This document shows, in pieces, positions 58,641 through 64,000 of a stretch of DNA of 64,000 bases. Origin of the DNA: Vermamoeba vermiformis (Eukaryota; Tubulinea; Echinamoebida); assembly GCA_045837725.1 (NCBI GenBank), contig JBEWZL010000064.1:62001-126000 (forward strand), given 5' to 3'. Under the pieces are notes generated by a model that was given only the letters and a program-made list of their open reading frames with translations, did not search any database and was not told where the DNA came from. Position numbers and translations under genes: made by a program. Every line of letters starts with the position of its first letter. The first letter of the stretch is position 1.

Positions 58641-61600
58641 TTATTCAGCTTTGACTTTCGGCTCTTTGAAGCGAGGTTTCTTTGGAATAGTGCGCAGAAT
58701 GATGCGTTCAGGTGAGCGATACAATTCTATCAACTCGCGGTAGAATGATTCTTCGAGCTCTAGATCACCGTCTTGTCGCGCCAAGAAAATGTCCTAAGAA
58801 GACAAAAAGATTGGCATTGAGAGTTGATGCTTATCGTGGACTTACCTTGCAGAATGATCGCAGCTCGTCGACTTCGTTCATATCTTCAAACATAATGCGC
58901 ATGTATTGTCCGGTCAGTGACAGACGCAAGAAGCGGCCAACAGTCAAGACAACACCAACATCTGTGCAATAAGTTAAGGAGAATCAACGTGTTACGCGTA
59001 ACATAAAGTCACTAATGTTTCATGAGGTGTTAAGGATACAGAGTCCGACAATGCCGGTGGTCGCGACTACTGACGCAATGCCCGTGGGCACTACGTTGGA
59101 GATTGTGACGAGACTCGTATCGTTAGTGGCGTAGAGTCCCGAGGGTTTGTACTCTTGCATGTCCCAATAGCGTACGACTTGCGGCACAACTGTGTTGCCG
59201 ACCGTGATGAAGAGCTCCTTGGTCACTAATCTGAACATCACTGACACGGTGCTATCTTCACCTGACGGTGTGCTGCAAAGGTGTTATTTTGGGCCAATGA
59301 AACTAACAGATAACTTACGTCACTAATCCCGAGACTGGCAATCGATAGTAGCGAGGGAAGAGATTAGTGATTACAAACGTGTCGTTCAAATCATCGAGCA
59401 CGTCAAGTATGTTGTGCATATCCTCAGATGTGAGTGACTTGAAGCCCTTGATGGTCAGTGTTTGGTCCTGTACAGCTGTTAGCGGTGTTAACAAAGTGCA
59501 GTCACCGTACCTCTGGTGGTTGATCACGACGGAACACGAATTCGTAGCTCATTTGCGTGTCTAATCGTAGTTCTAAGCGAGCTTTGAGCGCGACCATTGC
59601 TGGCGGAGATATGCCCCACACATCGCCTGACGAGGTCGACATGTTCATGATCTGCATGTTCGTCCGGTCATCGGGCAGAATGAAGCTGTAGCGATTGCGC
59701 AACTCGTCAAATGCACTGGGACTGAACTCACTCGTCATTTCAGCGCGTGACAGTGAAGTTTCGTAGAGGGCGTCAAATCCTTCGATTGAGACCGTGCCTC
59801 TGAAGCTACGCACGTAGTTCGGTTGATTACCTGGCGCGCCTTGCATCAGCGCCAAGAGCGGGAACCAAATCAGAGCGACTAAGAGCAAGAACAAGCCACC
59901 TCCGATGCTCGCTTTGAGGTACCACGGCTGTTTGTCACCTGGTTTGCGCTCGGTGTTGCGCTCAGCTTCGATACGACCCAGCACGAGGAATATCTCGTCG
60001 AAGAGATCTTCAAGCTTGAGCCACTCAAAGAAGTGCAGGGCAGTGGTGGTGACAGTCCAGTCCAACAATGTACTCAACTCCCACAAGAAGGGAATGGCAC
60101 GGTAAATCTGGTCAGTGTGAGTGATTGTGTAGGCGTATTAAAGGCACTTACAATAAAGATAATGCGACGAGTAAGGCCAGGGTGATCTGTTTCAGTCAAG
60201 AATCTGCCTTGAGGAATGCTCGGGTAGCCGTGGAAGATCTGCAAACCTGACAAAAACAAGTAGGCCAACTTGAGTATGTAGAAGATGATAAGCGTTGGAC
60301 TCGCGGAGAACATCCTGAGAGTGTATTGTTAATGTAGCGAGACAAGTGTTAGTTGCGCACTACGTACTTGTTGTTCTTGAAGGGCAAGTAGAATAGGAGG
60401 TAATAGTGATAAAAGATCACCATGGCATAGTGCCACACTAACTTAACGCTCGTCGCGCGGAACAAGCAGAGCACTCGTTCGACTAAAATGAATATGAATT
60501 GCACGAGAATAGTGAGCACATAGATTGTGGGCAAGCGACTCTCCAAGATGAACTATCATAGAGATATTAGCTCACGTTCAATATGTCGTATTGGTTGAAT
60601 TTACCTCGATGACGTTGCCTCCGTCAATGCCCGTGAAGTCTCCAGGAACTAACAACAGATAGAAGAAGCAAATAATTTCTGCAATAACGCATTAATGACT
60701 GAAGTGCAATCACTGGATGTCACTTACCGATGATGAACAAGCCAGGATAAAGATCACGACCGACTTTACGCAGCATAACAGTGCTGAAATGACGGCGAAT
60801 CATCACGAAGAATCCAGTGAAGCAGCCATGTCGTGGTTTGCTGGGCCTAGTGACCGGCTTGGTAGACTCTTCTTGATCTGTTTCCAACTCTACATCTGGC
60901 TCGTCGGAGCTCGAGTCTGCTTTGCGTCTTCCAAGGGTCGGCGAAGTATTTGGAGCCTCGAGATCTGGAGGCAGTTGTGGTATAATCTCACTCTCACGCA
61001 ATTGTTTTGGTGAGTGCGGCTCTGAGGCAGTGAGTTGAGAGCCCGAACGAGTCTGACGTCGAGCACGAGCTTTGGAGCCGGCAGTACCTTGCAAACGTGC
61101 AATAGGACCTTTAGGAGAGCGAGGTGGAGTGACAGTAGCTTCAACAGTCTTGCTCTCAGATGTGGGCTTGGTAAAGCTCCACCATCCGTGCTTCTTGAGG
61201 TTGTGACGGTGGAACAGAATTGCGAGCAGTGTGATGAGGTCCCAGAACACAGCCAAGATGTACGGGTCTTCAAACTTAAAGATGCCAACAAACGCTGGAA
61301 TAGAGGCTCTTCGGCCATCGTTCTTGACCGTGCAACGCGCTTCAGAGCAGTGAGGCTGCAACTCCCAGTAATCTCCCTCATTCGCTTGACAATCGCAGAA
61401 TATGGTGAACTGATAGACGAATTTGATGACCAGCACCAAGTCCAAAAACAAGATGGCAAAGCGCCAGTAGTTCTAACGACACAATTAGCAATCTAATGTG
61501 AATACTGACGAATAATTACCCTGTGAGGACGAGGCTTCTCTAACAAGGCATAGAGCAACATGGAGGCAGGCAAGATGATGGCGAGAACATTAGCGTAGAT

Positions 61601-64000
61601 GACAGCATTGAGCATCATGATCATGTACACCAAGTGCTGCGAATATCTTTGCGATACTTTCTTAATGCCAATAGCAATCTTCGCGGGGCGAGAACGTTTC
61701 ATGTCAGTCAAGTGCGTGTGATGAGTGTAGGACATCTTGTCAAGGAGACGAATCAAGCCATCAGCTGCTTTGAGCACGGCTGCAGGTGTGCTGCACGACT
61801 TGGATTTGGCCTCAGTGTCCACAGGCTGCTCACCCTCTTCAATGATGATTGACGCAGAGTCTGGCTTCTCTTTGACCTCTTCGATCGCACCTTCAAGTGG
61901 CACAATTGTCTCCTCACTACTCTCAGCGCTCTCGTAATTGGCAGCGTCATCGATACTAATGCAGTAAGTTAATACAAATACACTAACAGCGATCTAGGTC
62001 AACGTACTCCGAGTCACTGTCTAGCGGGTCCAAGATCTCTGGGCCCATTTCAGCACGCTGTTTCTCCTCTTCTTCTTGCTTTCTTTGCATTTCCAATGCT
62101 TCTTTCAAGAATTCCTGAAGCAAATGGTGAGTACTTGTGCGCGGAGAAGTTACGATAGCCAACTTACTCCTGAAACAGACCAGCGCACTGTTCTGTTGCC
62201 CGATGTGTCTTGTTGAATTTTGAGCGCACCAATCGATTGCAAGCGCTTGATATCAGCTGTAGTGCTGATCTTGGGCGTATGTTCTGCTGAGCTGGCTGGT
62301 TTGGGCGCTGTTTCAGTGACTTGAATAGGCGGCAAGGGACCAATACCAGGTGCAGATGCGTTAATGACCTCCGCTTGACCTCGGCGTTCGATGTTGGCCC
62401 AGAGCTCATTTTGACGCTGGCGACACAATTTCACTGCAAGAGGTAAGTACACTATTAAAATACCCATATTGTTACTCACATGTCTCGAGCTGTTCTTTTC
62501 GATGAGCTTTTTCACGTTGCAAATGCTCCAGTTCTTTGTCCTTTCGATTCTTGTACTCGTGGTAGCGTTGTTCAGCTAACTTGACTGCCTTGGCTTCGTT
62601 AATGGCCATCAATTGCACAACCAGATCAAATTCAGGACGTGAAAAGAACTGCAGTAATAAGTTAGCATCAATTCGATTACTGTACCACTGTCACATACCC
62701 ATTTCTGAATGTGAAGCAGCAAGAAAATGATGTAGTCGAACACCACCAAATCAGTGGCTTCATTCTTCTTGCGCAGACCAACCACATTCTGCCATGCTTC
62801 AGGCAGAGCACTGCCCTTAATGAATGGTATTTGATAAGCCAATTGGATGAGCAAGATGGCGTAGTTGTAGTATCGAGCCCAGCGCCAAAGTCGGTCGCGC
62901 TTGTGGTACATTTCGTGCCCAGCATAGAGGAAGATGAGAGCGAAGCACACGTAGCCGAGCGAGAGCAAATCGGGTTGTACAGTAGCAGCAATGAACACGA
63001 AGACCAACACCCAGTACTGCGAATAGCGGTAGGTGTAGAATTTGAATGCATCGCGCCAATACCGCGAGTGTCGCATAAAGTCCTCCAGAGACGAATTAGA
63101 TTCCACAATGGCGTGCCAGTACTTGGAGCTTCGTAATGCGGGCAGTGTTGGCTGCAGCTTGTAGATGTGCACAAAGACAAAGTACAACAAGTAGTCTGCA
63201 ATCAGATAATAGGCATTGGGCATGGCAATACCGAGCCATTGTTGCAATTTGACGGGCAATGCAGTCCATGGAGCACTGGGTAGAGTTGGCACCCCTAAGG
63301 GCAAGCCTAGATTGAATGCGTATTGCAAGATGATGACGAAGATGAGCAGCAGCGAAATGACTGCTTGGAACACTCTTCGCTCAAAGACACGACGCGGCAT
63401 CGAGGAACAAATGCCGAGGAGCAACAGATAGAACAACGCGACCATGTTGTAGCGCACGAGAACTGCGATGACGAGTGTGACCAGGACGAACTGGTAGAAG
63501 GTGATCTTGAAGAGGTTAGACAAGAACCACTTGGTGCCCTCTAAAAGCTCGTGGCGGTGGAATTTGCCAACACCCGCGGACCTTGAAGTCATTGGAGTAC
63601 TCGAACAAGGTGATCTCGCGCTTCTTGGGCATCAACAGGCGCACAATCTCTTCGGACTTGTACTCTCGTGAGCCTGAGGGTGAGGCCTGGTTGATTGGCT
63701 GTGCCTAAAGAGGTGAATAAATGCGGGGATTGAACACGGCGTCTCTGCTTACAGCTTTCATTTGAGCCTTGAAATCATGCTTCCAACGTCGTGCAACGCG
63801 AGACAAGATAACGAAGAAGATAATTGCCGCGTAGTCCTGCAAACATTAATACAGTCTATCTACTGGACTTAGGATACTTACAGCGACGAGGTAGAAAGTC
63901 GAAGGATGCAAGAAAAGACCAATCCATTCCATGAGCTGTGTATTTGCAATGTACACTCGAGCAGGGAACTGATAGATCATTTGAGCCAACAACAAAATCT
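58641..64000 (-). CDS. PIEZO: Piezo mechanosensitive ion channel, C-terminal part (runs off right edge)
   Basis: At least about 15 exons. Many hydrophobic helices from the edge inward (blade region: KITFYQFVLVTLVIAVLV, YWVLVFVFIAATVQPDLLSL), charged cytosolic linkers, then the conserved anchor IPFLWELSTLLDWTVTTTAL and FFEWLKLEDLFDEIFLVLGR, the outer helix GGGLFLLLVALIWFPLLALM, the extracellular cap (YEFVFRRDQPPE), the pore helix SVVATTGIVGLYVGVVLTVG and the C-terminal domain (MRIMFEDMNEVDELRSFC, DIFLARQDGDLELEESFYRE, LYRSPERII). The stop is at 58641. The last pore/CTD junction uses a U12-type intron. It forms a stretch-gated cation channel. The N-terminal blades lie outside the window. Confidence 0.93.
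58962..59039 (-). other. U12-type GT-AG intron in Piezo
   Basis: The coding strand reads GTATCCTTAAC at the 5' end and CTCCTTAACTTATTGCACAG at the 3' end, matching the minor-spliceosome 5' site and branch site (8 of 9 with TTCCTTAAC) with about 11 nt to the AG. Splicing joins GLC-T to AT in phase, restoring the Piezo motif GIVGLYVGVVL. Confidence 0.85.

Noticed and set aside
1-64000. tRNA, rRNA, CRISPR arrays, retroelements or viral genes
   Set aside because: No tRNA-like boxes, rRNA segments, spaced short repeats, reverse transcriptase, integrase or transposase motifs were recognised on either strand. The RNase H gene has a cellular RNase H1 layout with a hybrid-binding domain, not a retroelement one.

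Overview
This is a nuclear genome window from a unicellular eukaryote, most likely a free-living amoeba of the Amoebozoa. The basis is a conventional myosin II heavy chain, an ARC5/Dlp-type dynamin, a LIM/LD-motif (paxillin-like) protein, Piezo, and a receptor kinase that mixes TK and TKL features. Species cannot be named from sequence alone. The genome is compact: about 29 genes in 64 kb, intergenic gaps usually of 80-600 bp, and many short introns (about 40-170 nt) with GTACGT or GTAAGT donors and CTAAC/CTAAT branch sites. Most genes had to be assembled by joining exons by eye; I checked splice phase at many junctions, not all.

Layout. 1-6.7 kb: edge of a membrane protein; two alpha/beta-hydrolase paralogues whose last intron hides a C-terminal SKL; an ADP/ATP carrier with a broken copy of its own tail behind it; a mitochondrial two-TM protein. 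6.9-13.7 kb: VPS18, an F-box/LRR gene with a frameshift, RNase H1. 14.1-26.6 kb: a phosphotyrosine-signalling stretch, with an F-box protein carrying a Cbl-type TKB (4-helix/EF/SH2) region, a kelch protein, and a tandem pair of kelch-ectodomain receptor kinases, one dead and one intact. 26.7-34.4 kb: two related secreted proteins, a 2TM-repeat membrane protein, PP5 phosphatase, calcineurin B, and an unknown protein with three GFLDFVE motifs. 34.5-45.4 kb: LIM protein, TMEM33, PXMP4, a 972-residue protein of 40-residue helical repeats, TMEM135. 45.5-64 kb: myosin II, Dlp dynamin, a PTPMT1-like phosphatase, WDR25, and the C-terminal part of Piezo running off the right edge.

Most notable: the F-box-TKB protein beside the receptor kinases; two U12-type introns (an AT-AC intron in the dynamin gene and a GT-AG one in Piezo); peroxisomal signals revealed only by splicing; and a receptor pair whose flanks are nearly identical but whose central ectodomain is strongly diverged. 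No tRNA, rRNA, CRISPR array or intact transposon was seen.
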